DNA of 45,996 bases from NCBI GenBank assembly GCA_014376525.1, contig JACMRI010000011.1, positions 1-45,996 of the forward strand. The letters are read 5' to 3'. This document shows positions 34,394 through 42,544 of the stretch, one piece after another. The notes beneath the pieces are model-generated. The model was not told where the DNA came from. It did not search any database and was given only the letters and a program-made list of their open reading frames with translations. The DNA comes from Bacteroidia bacterium. Its GTDB lineage: Bacteria; Bacteroidota; Bacteroidia; UBA4408. Position 1 is the stretch's first letter, and each line of letters starts with the position of its first letter. A program made the position numbers and the translations under genes.

Positions 34394-36538
34394 TTACTCT
34401 ACAATTAATTTTTTTACGATTTTGTTTCCGTTTGATGTAAGTACTACTAAATAAACACCACTTGTTAGTTTAGCAGTATTTATATCATAGCTATGTTCTC
34501 CTTGGTTAAGGCTTCCTTCAACTATTTGATTAACAGTTTGCCCTAGCAAGTTAGTAACTGCAATATTAACCGTAGCTGTTTTTTCTAATTCAAAATAAAG
34601 CGTGGCTTGTGTAGTAGCTGGGTTAGGACTTAGTGAAAAACTATTTAAAGATGCGGCCGTATTTTTTACGCTAGTAACTATACTCGCTATTTGCACATCA
34701 TCAACAAAAAAATTATTGCCGTTACCTCCGGTAAATACAAATTTAAAGCGAACGTTAGGTTTGTTAGAAATAACTCCCAAATTAACAGTAGCCAATTTCC
34801 ATTCTGTAACAGAACCCGCTGTAGGAATATAACTTGCTAATTCCTCATGGCCTAATATGGGGCTTAAGTTGGTAGCTGTACTTGATGTATTGGCTATTTT
34901 AGTAAACTTAGATGTGCCTACAAATCCAATATTACAGTCGCTTTGTACATACATTTCTACCTTATCATTATCAGTTGATTGTACTGCCGAAAATGCGTAT
35001 CTAAATTTTAATTGAGCACTCGTAACTCCTGTAAAATCAATAGCGGGAGATATTACTTCGTCAGACATTTTAGAATTACTCACGTAATTATTCAACATCA
35101 TAGAGCGTGAGCCTGCATAACCGGTTGTACCCGTGTTTTGAAACTTGGCAGCGTCATTATCTTTATTTAGTACTAACCAATTTTGCGCAAATGTATTAGG
35201 GTCTTCAAAACTATCTCCATACACAGTCGCAGGTATTCCGCTAGCATTATCCAACACTATTATGTAACCAGTTTTGGTAATAGTAGATGAACCAGTTGCA
35301 TTGGTTGTAGTATAATTTACATCATATACTCCTGCTGTATTATACTTAATAGTATCTGTATTTTTTATTGATGTGGCAGGCGTTCCTCCCTGAAAACTCC
35401 AAGAGTACGATGTAGGTATTCCATTATAACTATTGTCTGTAAATACAACATTATTACCCTTGCATATTATTTTATAATTAGTGGGTGTATATTCTGCTTT
35501 AGGTATGCAGGTTGTAGTTGTATTCAATACTCCTGTTGCTGTCATATTATTGGCACTCCACAAGTTATTACGACCAGATGTTGAACTATTTAATGCAGCG
35601 TTCATACGTGTACATTGCCCTGTACTAAACGCTGCTTGGCATGCACCTGTGGTATAATCCATATAATTAAAATACATTTCTCCATCAGCACCTGCACCAC
35701 AAGTGTTATTAGCGTGCCATGGGTAGGCTGGGCAAAAACTTTGGTTAGCATTTTCGTGTACTGGTGTATCACTTACCAAATCATTACCACAAGGTTGGTC
35801 TCCCCATATATGACGCAAATTAAGCCAGTGTCCAATTTCGTGATTGGCAGTGCTACCCAAATCGCTTGCATTAGCTGTACCAATAGTTCCAAAATAATCA
35901 TGACGAATAACTAAACCATCTGTACTGGCAGCACCACCAGGAAACTGTGCATAGCCCAAAATTATACCTGCAGTACCCCCCGAACCAGATTCAATACCCT
36001 TAACCAACCAAATATTTAAGTATTTATTACTTGGCCAATACACCACTTTTTTTACATCGTCTCTATTGGCTGTTTGATTAGTTAAACTGGTGTATGTGCG
36101 TGTAATACCTTCTGTACAGTTTCCTGTAGGGTCTAATTTTGCTAAACGAAACTCTATGTTAGCAGTACCACATATTGGTAAAAATTGCGTGGGTATATTT
36201 ATTTTGTTCATATTAGTATAACTATACGCTTCGTTCATAACGCGTATTTGGTCGTCTATTTGCGCTTTACTAATATTCTCAACACCACCTACATGTAACA
36301 CGTGTACTACCACAGGTATAATTTTAGTTACAGATTGTGCTTGTTTTTGGGTAGCATTATTTGCTATGTATGCAGCTATTTCGGCTTCATAGGCAGCACG
36401 TTTAATATCCAATGAAGGGTCTTTTTTTGCCATTTCTGCACGATGTTCCTCAGTAAAACAGGGTATAATTTTGTCAGATTGTGCCATAGTAGTGCTCGCT
36501 ATTAATAACGTGGCAACTAAAGTGTATATATTTTTCAT
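34394..36538 (-). CDS. Secreted M43 (pappalysin-like) metalloprotease with T9SS type A tail
   Basis: The 714-residue protein has a signal peptide ending TTMA-Q, then a propeptide-like N-terminal region. The zinc protease domain carries HEIGHWLNLRH at 233-243 (HExxHxxGxxH-like metzincin site) and a downstream MNYMDYTTGAC Met-turn, typical of MEROPS family M43. A PKD-like module follows (SYSWSFQGGTPATSI), then a beta-sandwich similar to MAM/jelly-roll domains (FRYAFSAVQ, FVDDVQIA). The end is a type A T9SS domain (LSPNPATTQATLYFEL, VTNLLGQTV, LTSGVYLVVL, KKLIVE). It is likely surface-exposed or released and proteolytic. The substrate is unknown. Confidence 0.92.
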   Translation of the reverse strand: MKNIYTLVATLLIASTTMAQSDKIIPCFTEEHRAEMAKKDPSLDIKRAAYEAEIAAYIANNATQKQAQSVTKIIPVVVHVLHVGGVENISKAQIDDQIRVMNEAYSYTNMNKINIPTQFLPICGTANIEFRLAKLDPTGNCTEGITRTYTSLTNQTANRDDVKKVVYWPSNKYLNIWLVKGIESGSGGTAGIILGYAQFPGGAASTDGLVIRHDYFGTIGTANASDLGSTANHEIGHWLNLRHIWGDQPCGNDLVSDTPVHENANQSFCPAYPWHANNTCGAGADGEMYFNYMDYTTGACQAAFSTGQCTRMNAALNSSTSGRNNLWSANNMTATGVLNTTTTCIPKAEYTPTNYKIICKGNNVVFTDNSYNGIPTSYSWSFQGGTPATSIKNTDTIKYNTAGVYDVNYTTTNATGSSTITKTGYIIVLDNASGIPATVYGDSFEDPNTFAQNWLVLNKDNDAAKFQNTGTTGYAGSRSMMLNNYVSNSKMSDEVISPAIDFTGVTSAQLKFRYAFSAVQSTDNDKVEMYVQSDCNIGFVGTSKFTKIANTSSTATNLSPILGHEELASYIPTAGSVTEWKLATVNLGVISNKPNVRFKFVFTGGNGNNFFVDDVQIASIVTSVKNTAASLNSFSLSPNPATTQATLYFELEKTATVNIAVTNLLGQTVNQIVEGSLNQGEHSYDINTAKLTSGVYLVVLTSNGNKIVKKLIVE

Positions 36539-36609
36539 TTTATAATTTGGTTTTAATTTTTTTAATAATCAAACTTACTATTTTATTAATAAAGTAGCAC
36601 TATAAATTG

Positions 36610-37770
36610 TTAAGTGGTAAACATTTGCTCCAAATCGGCAATAAGGTCCTCTATTTCTTCAATACCTACACTCAATCTTATTAACGAATCTACCACGCCT
36701 GCTTTTTCGCGTTCGGCTTGTGGTATAGATGCGTGAGTCATAGTTGCTGGGTGACTTAGCAATGATTCTACACCACCCAACGACTCGGCTAACGAAAATA
36801 CTTTAGCTGCCGATGCTATTTTAAAGGCTTCGTCTTTGCTATTCCCTTTGAGTGTAAACGACATCATTCCTCCAAAATCTTTCATTTGTTTTTTGGCAAT
36901 AGCGTGGTTAGGGTGGTCTTCAAAACCTGGCCAATATACTTTATCTACACGCGGGTGGTTGCGTAAGTAATGTGCCACTACTTTGCCGTTGGCACAATGT
37001 GCTTTCATGCGTACGTGCAATGTTTTTACACCACGCAATACCAAAAAACTATCCATAGGGCCTGGTGTAGCACCGCACGAATTATGTATAAATGCTAATT
37101 GCTCGTAAATACTGTCGTTGCTTGTAAGCAAAGCTCCCATTACCACATCGGAATGTCCACCCAAGTATTTGGTTACGGAGTGCATTACTACATCGGCCCC
37201 CAAGGCCAATGGATTTTGTAAGTACGGCGATGCAAATGTATTATCAACACAAAGCATCAGGTTATGTTTTTTGCTTACAGCAGCAAAGGCTTCTATATCG
37301 GCTATTTGGCAAGTAGGATTGGTAGGTGTTTCCAACCATATTAGTTTTGTATTGGCGTTAATACACGCCTCAACTGCTGAGGTATTTAGTGTATTTACAA
37401 AATGAAATTTAATACCCAAACGCGCATACACCTTAGTAAACATACGGTACGTGCCACCATATATATCATCGCCTGCTATTACTTCATCGCCTGGGTTTAA
37501 TAATTTTATAACAGCATCAACCGCTCCCATTCCACTACTAAAGCACAAGCCATGTTTTGCACCTTCGAGCGAAGCCAAACATTTTTCCAAAGCCGACCGT
37601 GTAGGATTTTTACCACGTGCATACGCATAGCCTTTGTGTACGCCTGGTATAGGTTGTACGTATGTGCTGGTTTGGTATATAGGAGTCATAATAGCGCCTG
37701 TGGTAGGGTCGGGCTCTTGACCTGCATGTATAGCACGTGTGCCAAAACCCATAGTGTTGTAATGTTCCAT
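36610..37770 (-). CDS. Cystathionine gamma-synthase / lyase-type PLP enzyme
   Basis: This 386-residue fold-type I PLP enzyme belongs to the Cys/Met metabolism family. The N-terminal TRAIHAGQEPDPTTGAIMTPIYQTSTY and YAYARGKNPTRSALE segments contain the substrate Tyr/Arg pair. The PLP lysine is K201 in VMHSVTKYLGGHSDVVMG. The C-terminal part has SLGGVESLLSHPATMTHAS, as in cystathionine gamma-synthase and gamma-lyase. Motifs shared by MetB, MetC and CTH do not allow a unique choice; the Glu/His pattern slightly favours a gamma-synthase/lyase over a beta-lyase. It has its own upstream -7 element. Confidence 0.88.
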   Translation of the reverse strand: MEHYNTMGFGTRAIHAGQEPDPTTGAIMTPIYQTSTYVQPIPGVHKGYAYARGKNPTRSALEKCLASLEGAKHGLCFSSGMGAVDAVIKLLNPGDEVIAGDDIYGGTYRMFTKVYARLGIKFHFVNTLNTSAVEACINANTKLIWLETPTNPTCQIADIEAFAAVSKKHNLMLCVDNTFASPYLQNPLALGADVVMHSVTKYLGGHSDVVMGALLTSNDSIYEQLAFIHNSCGATPGPMDSFLVLRGVKTLHVRMKAHCANGKVVAHYLRNHPRVDKVYWPGFEDHPNHAIAKKQMKDFGGMMSFTLKGNSKDEAFKIASAAKVFSLAESLGGVESLLSHPATMTHASIPQAEREKAGVVDSLIRLSVGIEEIEDLIADLEQMFTT

Positions 37771-37811
37771 AATTTTGTAATTAATTTTTTATTGATAAAT
37801 AATATTTATTA

Positions 37812-37819
37812 CAAATTTA
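37812..37819 (-). promoter_or_regulatory. TAAATTTG -7 element for the PLP enzyme gene
   Basis: TAnnTTTG match on minus, 41 nt before the ATG at 37768-37770. No clear -33 TTG. Confidence 0.35.
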
Positions 37820-37889
37820 CAATCATTTATTGATTTTTTAAGACTTGATTTTTGATAACAACACAAACTATTTTACTAACATTGCACGC

Positions 37890-39017
37890 ATGAAAATAGC
37901 TGTAAATACACGATTACTCTTGCCCAACAAATTGGAGGGCATTGGGTGGTTTATGTACGAAACCTTGCAGCGCATAGTAACACAGCACCCCCAGCATGAG
38001 TTTGTATTTATATTTGATAGGCCTTACTCCCCCGAATTTATATTTGCACCCAATGTAACCCCTGTGGTTATTGGTCCGCCAGCTAGGCACCCATTTTTGT
38101 TTTATGCTTGGTTTGAGTTATCAGTGGCGTACATTATAAAAAAACACAGGTGCGATTTGTTTTTATCGCCCGATGGATATTTGTCACTAAGGAGTAATGT
38201 AAAACAGTTGGCGGTAATACACGACTTATGTTTTATGCACTACCCACAAGACATAAAGTGGATATACGCCAAATATTTAGTTTATTTCTTCCCTAAGTTT
38301 GCACGCAAAGCACATCGCATAGCCACTGTATCTAACTACAGTAAGCATGATATTAATAAGCAATATAACATACCGCTACACAAAATAGATGTAGTATATA
38401 ATGGTGTAAACGAAGCGTTTAAACCATTATCAATAGCCGAACAAGAACTCGTAAAAGCTAAGTATAGCAAGGGTTATATGTATTTTGTATATGTAGGCGC
38501 ATTGCACCCACGCAAAAACATAGCACGTTTATTACAAGCGTATGATGCGTTTTGCACGGCATCAAAAAGTGATGTGAAACTAATAATAGTAGGCGAAAAA
38601 CAATGGTGGAATGCACATTTGCAAAATGTATATAACGGCACTGCACACAAACAAAACATATTATTTACAGGCAGGCTAAGCACCGAGGAATTAAACAAGG
38701 TATTGGCATCGGCCTTGGCACTTACATACATACCTTATTTTGAAGGATTTGGTATACCAATACTAGAGGGGTTTAAATGCCAAATACCTGTTATAACCAG
38801 CAACAGCACCTCCATGCCCGAAGTTGCTGGAGATGCTGCACTATTGATAAATCCATTTAATGTACACGAAATAGTAGATGCTATGCTAAGCGTGTATAAC
38901 AGCGCTGAATTACGTACACAACTTGTAAACAAAGGCACAGTGCAACTCAATAATTTTAGTTGGCAACAAAGTGCCGATTTATTATGGCAAAGTATTGAAA
39001 AATGTATACAAGAGTAA
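37890..39017 (+). CDS. Family 4 glycosyltransferase
   Basis: A 375-residue GT-B enzyme starting at the ATG at 37890 (MKIAVNTRLL); the 15-codon upstream extension begins with TTG and has no family match. The N-terminal domain has LPNKLEGIGWFMYETL and HDLCFMHYPQDI. The GT4 half has VSNYSKHDI, VVYNGVNEAF, FVYVGALHPRKNIARLLQAYD, FTGRLSTEELNKVLASA, and PYFEGFGIPILEGFKCQIPVI. These match mannosyltransferase-like WbaZ/MtfB enzymes acting on O-antigen or exopolysaccharide. It is a single gene; queD begins 46 bp later with its own promoter. Confidence 0.9.
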   Translation: MKIAVNTRLLLPNKLEGIGWFMYETLQRIVTQHPQHEFVFIFDRPYSPEFIFAPNVTPVVIGPPARHPFLFYAWFELSVAYIIKKHRCDLFLSPDGYLSLRSNVKQLAVIHDLCFMHYPQDIKWIYAKYLVYFFPKFARKAHRIATVSNYSKHDINKQYNIPLHKIDVVYNGVNEAFKPLSIAEQELVKAKYSKGYMYFVYVGALHPRKNIARLLQAYDAFCTASKSDVKLIIVGEKQWWNAHLQNVYNGTAHKQNILFTGRLSTEELNKVLASALALTYIPYFEGFGIPILEGFKCQIPVITSNSTSMPEVAGDAALLINPFNVHEIVDAMLSVYNSAELRTQLVNKGTVQLNNFSWQQSADLLWQSIEKCIQE

Positions 39018-39026
39018 CTACATTTG
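38995..39026 (+). promoter_or_regulatory. Bacteroidota-type promoter for the queD-like gene
   Basis: TTG at 38995-38997 and TACATTTG at 39019-39026 are separated by 21 bp, close to the published Bacteroidota primary-sigma pattern. The -7 octamer overlaps the end of the GT4 gene, and the ATG is 37 nt downstream. It is the best promoter match noticed in the window. Confidence 0.6.
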
Positions 39027-39063
39027 TATTGCAAAATAAAAGTAAACCCAAAATTTTTTAGTA

Positions 39064-39474
39064 ATGAAAACTTCAGTAATACGCAAAGCACATTTTAATG
39101 CCGCACACCGATTAAACAATCCTGCATGGGATAGCGAAACAAACAAGCGAGTGTTTGGTAAATGTAACAACGACAATTATCATGGGCATAATTATAATTT
39201 GTTTGTAAAAATTACAGGCGATATTAACCCTGATACGGGCTATGTATTTGACTTAGGGATATTAAGCAATCTGATAAAAAAACATATAGAAGAACCGTTT
39301 GACCACCGCAACCTAAACCTTGACACCGTTGAGTTTAAAGACCTTAACCCCACTGCCGAAAATATTGCATTGGTTATTTACAACAAACTACGTGCACAAA
39401 TAGACACTGCCTACGATATAAAGATAACGCTATACGAAACCGAAAATAATTTTGTAGAGTACCCTGCGTCTTAG
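39064..39474 (+). CDS. queD: 6-carboxytetrahydropterin synthase / PTPS-family protein
   Basis: This 136-residue T-fold protein has the three zinc histidines in FNAAHRL (His15) and YHGHNYNL. The likely catalytic Cys is in FGKCNNDN, and the second catalytic pair is FDHRNLN. This pattern fits the QueD/6-pyruvoyltetrahydropterin synthase family, which makes 6-carboxytetrahydropterin for queuosine or a related pterin. QueC, QueE and FolE are not near, so the precise pathway is inferred. A hairpin terminator candidate follows at 39548. Confidence 0.85.
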   Translation: MKTSVIRKAHFNAAHRLNNPAWDSETNKRVFGKCNNDNYHGHNYNLFVKITGDINPDTGYVFDLGILSNLIKKHIEEPFDHRNLNLDTVEFKDLNPTAENIALVIYNKLRAQIDTAYDIKITLYETENNFVEYPAS

Positions 39475-39547
39475 TTAGTAGCAGGGTTACTAATGCGCTG
39501 TGTAAAATTGTCTTTATGTTTTGGTTGAATTAATTCTTTTTAGTGAT

Positions 39548-39572
39548 AACCAAGAGAACGCTTCTCTTAGTT
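39548..39572 (+). terminator. Hairpin terminator candidate after the queD-like gene
   Basis: AAGAGAA (39552-39558) pairs with TTCTCTT (39562-39568) around CGC; after one mismatch AAC/GTT extends the stem. T-rich sequence (TGTTTTGATTTT) follows on +. Confidence 0.5.
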
Positions 39573-39603
39573 GTTTTGATTTTAGTTATTGTTGTTTGGT
39601 TTT

Positions 39604-40271
39604 TTAATAGTTTATTGTATAGTAGGCAGAATCTCCTACAACTTTAATTTGGTTATCAAAAGAAACATCCGTTATTTTAATACCATTACGATATACTTGA
39701 TAATCAAACCCACCACCTACATAATCAGGACTTTTTGAACTTTTATCACCTCTAAACACACCTCTAATTATTGTATTATTTTGCTTTCCAGTAAACCTTA
39801 AATAACTTGAAACAATTAAGCTGTCCTTATCATTTAAGTAATTAATATTATTTAACGTTATAACTACAGGAAATTGCTTGTAAACACCTACTGTAAATAT
39901 TTTACGTTCGTCGTGTATGGTAGCAGTTTCGCTAGGTGCACTTAATCCTGTAAACACAGTGGTAAATCCATTTTGTTCAGGTGCTAAAGTACGGTATTGC
40001 ATACCAAAACTGCCTTTACGAGGTATTTCTAAAACTATATCAAACTTACCATCGGCATCAGTTAATACGAATTTTTCGTAGCCTGAAGGCTGAAATCCGT
40101 TACCAAGAGAACCTTGTATAAAACATACTTTTACCCCTGCTAATGGTATTGATGTTTTGTCGTAGTCCCAATTGGCTATTTCAATTACTTGTCCTTTTTG
40201 TGCATTACTTTTGTTTTGCTACAAGCGTTTAGTAAGGTAAGGGCTATTAGGGTCGTGGTTAGTGGTTTCAT
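39604..40271 (-). pseudogene. Frameshifted lipoprotein gene
   Basis: A lipoprotein start at 40269-40271 (MKPLTTTLIALTLLNACSK, lipobox LLNAC) runs into stops after 28 codons. A different frame then encodes ~200 residues (AQKGQVIEIANWDYDKTSIP, GVKVCFIQGS, KFVLTDADGKFDIVLEIPRKG, and on to NQIKVVGDSAYYTINY). The frames join if one A is added in the A-rich tract at 40209-40217, giving CSKNKSNAQKGQ. The gene is therefore either broken by a 1-nt deletion or hit by a homopolymer error. The body is an Ig/carboxypeptidase-regulatory-like beta-sandwich of unknown function. It follows RNA element copy B by 113 nt, as the other lipoprotein gene follows copy A. Confidence 0.8.
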
Positions 40272-40383
40272 GGTTTATTAGATTTAAGATATTAGACATT
40301 AGATGTAAGGCTAATGTAGTTATAAATCTTAGTAAAGTGTGTAGGTGTTTTTTGTTTTACCCCTGCATCTATTATCTAGAGGG

Positions 40384-40556
40384 TTAAAAAAATAACGTGA
40401 GACAGTTGCTAATACTCGCGAAAAGTGGGAGTAAGAAGTCCAGTACATAAAGTTAAGCAACGCTCAAGCCAAAGGCGTGAGCGTTTACTCATACTCCGTG
40501 TTTACTTGAATCTCTTACTTTTCAGATGCAGGATGAAAATAATAAACGCTATTTAT
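40384..40556 (-). ncRNA. Structured RNA element, copy B (unassigned family)
   Basis: This second copy of the element at 12683-12852 has the same block order and spacing. Helices are S1 40390-40398/40546-40554, S2 40405-40409/40457-40461, S3 40428-40433/40492-40497 and S4 40461-40470/40474-40483. S4 differs in sequence from copy A yet still pairs (CGCTCA/TGAGCG and GCC/GGC here, ACG and TCACGC/GCGTGA in copy A), which is covariation. In S1 an A-C mismatch on + becomes G-U on -. On minus the element ends GTCTCACGTTATTTTTTT, again terminator-like. The S2-extended alternative helix has only 4+5 pairs here. Flanking 40272-40383 and 40557-40627 contain no other gene. Confidence 0.55.
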
Positions 40557-40627
40557 AATTGGTGGAAGCACAGTTTAAATTTTATTACGATGCAAGTTTA
40601 TTTTTAGAAACTAGAAGCCTTAGTTAT

Positions 40628-41173
40628 TTAAAACTTGCTGTTGGCAAAATCAGCCAAGCTATTAAAAGCATAATCGTACCAGTGTGCATCTATAACATCA
40701 GTACCTAACCAAATGCACAGGGCGCCTATGTTGCGCCCCATTTGCATATCGCTTAGGCTATCGCCTACCATTATACTTTTGGCGAAATTAATTTTGGTAA
40801 ATTGTGCTTGCGCTTGCAAAGGCATACCAATATTGGGTTTGCGCAATACATTGTTTTCGGCAGCTAAATGCGGGGCATAAAAAACAGCATCAATTTTACC
40901 ACCTGCGTTAGTAACGTGGTTTAGCATGTGTGTGTGTACCTGCGCTAAGGCTTCGTGCGTGTATAAGCCTTTGCCTATACCCTGCTGATTAGTAACTACA
41001 ATAGTTTTGCCTACTAGCGCAGATAGTTTTTGTATGGCTTGTAATGCGTTAGTTGTAAATATAAAAGCATCTACTTCCTTAACGTAATCGCCTACTACAC
41101 GTTCGTTTATTACACCATCTCTATCTAAGAAAAGTGTCCAGGTATTATCTAAATGTAAGTGTGTTAAATTCAT
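40628..41173 (-). CDS. gmhB: GmhB-like D,D-heptose 1,7-bisphosphate phosphatase (HAD)
   Basis: This 181-residue HAD-superfamily subclass IIIA phosphatase has nucleophile motif I FLDRDGVINERV, motif II VVTNQQGIGKGLY (Thr-Asn), the RKPN motif III in VLRKPNIGM and motif IV MVGDSLSDMQMG. The family removes the C7 phosphate of heptose 1,7-bisphosphate, or similarly acts on histidinol phosphate; the HddC-like neighbour supports heptose. The Cys cluster that binds zinc in E. coli GmhB is not evident. The gene is the last of the operon and its start overlaps the nucleotidyltransferase end by 29 bp. Confidence 0.82.
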   Translation of the reverse strand: MNLTHLHLDNTWTLFLDRDGVINERVVGDYVKEVDAFIFTTNALQAIQKLSALVGKTIVVTNQQGIGKGLYTHEALAQVHTHMLNHVTNAGGKIDAVFYAPHLAAENNVLRKPNIGMPLQAQAQFTKINFAKSIMVGDSLSDMQMGRNIGALCIWLGTDVIDAHWYDYAFNSLADFANSKF

Positions 41174-41852
41174 GTTGTGCGCGTGTATAATCTTCGGGTA
41201 TGCCTATATCTATAAAATAACCTTGTGCCACGTAGGCTTGTATTTGCTGGTGTTGTACTATGTGTGCAAAGTAATCTTGCTCTATAGAAAATTTATTTTG
41301 CGCAGGGCAATCGTTTAAAAACGATGCTTTATTTATTAAGTAAATGCCTGTGTTTATAGTGCCTGCTTGTACTAAGTTTGTTTTTTCTACAAAATTAGTT
41401 ACTACATTTTCAGTAGTAATGGTAAGTGTACCGTAGCGTGAGGCATTGTCTATAACCCTTGCTGCCATTAGTACTGGAGCGGTTGTGTGGTAATTAATAA
41501 ATTTTTTTAAATCAAAATTAAAAATAGAATCGCCGTTTACTACCACTACATTGGGGGTGGTGCATAGTTGCATTGCGGCTTTAATAGCGCCTCCTGTGCC
41601 TAGTGGCTCTTCTTCTACGCAATAATCTAGGGTAATGTTTCCGAACGCATTGCCAAAATAGTTTTGTATAGTTTCCCATTTATATCCTACCGAAAGTACT
41701 ACGTGCGTAATACCTGCTTGTTGCAATTGCGCGAGTATATAATGCAAAAAAGGTTTGTTGCACACAGGAGCCATAGGTTTGGGCAAGTCGGTTACAACGC
41801 TACGTAAGCGAGTACCTAAGCCTCCTGCAAGTACTATTGCGGCTGTATTCAT
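41145..41852 (-). CDS. Sugar-phosphate nucleotidyltransferase, HddC-like
   Basis: This 235-residue enzyme begins at the ATG at 41850-41852. It has an NTP-transferase fold with AAIVLAGGLGTRLRSVVTDLPKPMAPV (GxGTRL loop and Lys), NKPFLHYIL, EEPLGTGGAI, and VVNGDSIFNFD. It resembles HddC/WcbM-type D-glycero-D-manno-heptose-1-phosphate guanylyltransferases. With the following GmhB gene and the kinase at 12989, a nucleotide-heptose route is plausible; GmhA and a GHMP kinase (HddA) are not in the window. Other hexose-1-phosphate nucleotidyltransferases share the motifs. Confidence 0.8.
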   Translation of the reverse strand: MNTAAIVLAGGLGTRLRSVVTDLPKPMAPVCNKPFLHYILAQLQQAGITHVVLSVGYKWETIQNYFGNAFGNITLDYCVEEEPLGTGGAIKAAMQLCTTPNVVVVNGDSIFNFDLKKFINYHTTAPVLMAARVIDNASRYGTLTITTENVVTNFVEKTNLVQAGTINTGIYLINKASFLNDCPAQNKFSIEQDYFAHIVQHQQIQAYVAQGYFIDIGIPEDYTRAQHEFNTLTFR

Positions 41853-41859
41853 TGTGTAA

Positions 41860-42531
41860 TTATTGGTCAAGTTTTTTGTTAGCAAAATCTAATTGTTCCA
41901 TAGTATCTACGGTGTACCATTGCTTAGGGTAAATGTTGGAACAGGCTAATTGTTGTTGTGCAATTAGTTGCGCCCACACCTCATTAAAATCATCTGTACC
42001 ACTTACTAATTTATTAATAAGTGACGGATTAATTACTTGTATGCCCGAGCAGTAACACTTGGTAGGTTTTGAACGATTAAGTTCGCTAACGATATTATTG
42101 TTATGGCTTATAAAATCGCCTGCTAAGCCTGCAACAGGTTGTACAGGTATTAGTAAGCACGGCGGACTATTTAAGGCAACGTAATCGGAGTAAATAAGGT
42201 CTATATCTAAGCTCACAATATTGTCGCAGGTAAGTACCAATACTGGTTCGTTGAGGTGCTTTAGTAATGTATTAAAAATCCACCACGCATTGCCTTTACC
42301 CTCCGTGTTAAACACTGAAGTTACATCGTGCTCTATAACGTGCTTGGCTAACTCTGCCCCCTTGTAACCTACGGTAATATGAGTGTATAGCCCAACTGCT
42401 TTAAGTTTACTTATAGAATTAGCAATAAGCGATGTATTGCCATAACTAGCCATAGCCTTTGGAGTATGGTTGGTAAGTGGCATCATACGTGCACCTCTAC
42501 CCGCAGCCATTATTAAGCTATGTACTATCAT
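41860..42531 (-). CDS. Nucleotidyltransferase-family protein, substrate unknown
   Basis: This 223-residue protein has an N-terminal NTP-transferase loop, IMAAGRGARMMPLTNHTPKAM, where the usual GxGTRL reads GRGARM, and a LTCDNIVSLD metal-site segment. It is shorter than HddC and lacks the EEPLGT motif. It is probably a cytidylyl- or nucleotidyl-transferase acting on a sugar or polyol in the polysaccharide pathway, possibly with the SDR gene 14 bp upstream. The function beyond nucleotidyl transfer cannot be seen. Confidence 0.75.
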   Translation of the reverse strand: MIVHSLIMAAGRGARMMPLTNHTPKAMASYGNTSLIANSISKLKAVGLYTHITVGYKGAELAKHVIEHDVTSVFNTEGKGNAWWIFNTLLKHLNEPVLVLTCDNIVSLDIDLIYSDYVALNSPPCLLIPVQPVAGLAGDFISHNNNIVSELNRSKPTKCYCSGIQVINPSLINKLVSGTDDFNEVWAQLIAQQQLACSNIYPKQWYTVDTMEQLDFANKKLDQ

Positions 42532-42544
42532 GCTTTAAGTGGGT

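Noticed and set aside
40201-40220. Programmed -1 frameshift in the lipoprotein gene
   Set aside because: No classic slippery heptamer followed by a stem-loop was recognised; a lost base in the A-tract is simpler.
40384-40556. Element copies as integron attC sites or a MITE
   Set aside because: No RYYYAAC/GTTRRRY pair bounding an imperfect palindrome, no integrase or transposase nearby, no target-site duplications seen, and the copies are too diverged for recent transposition.
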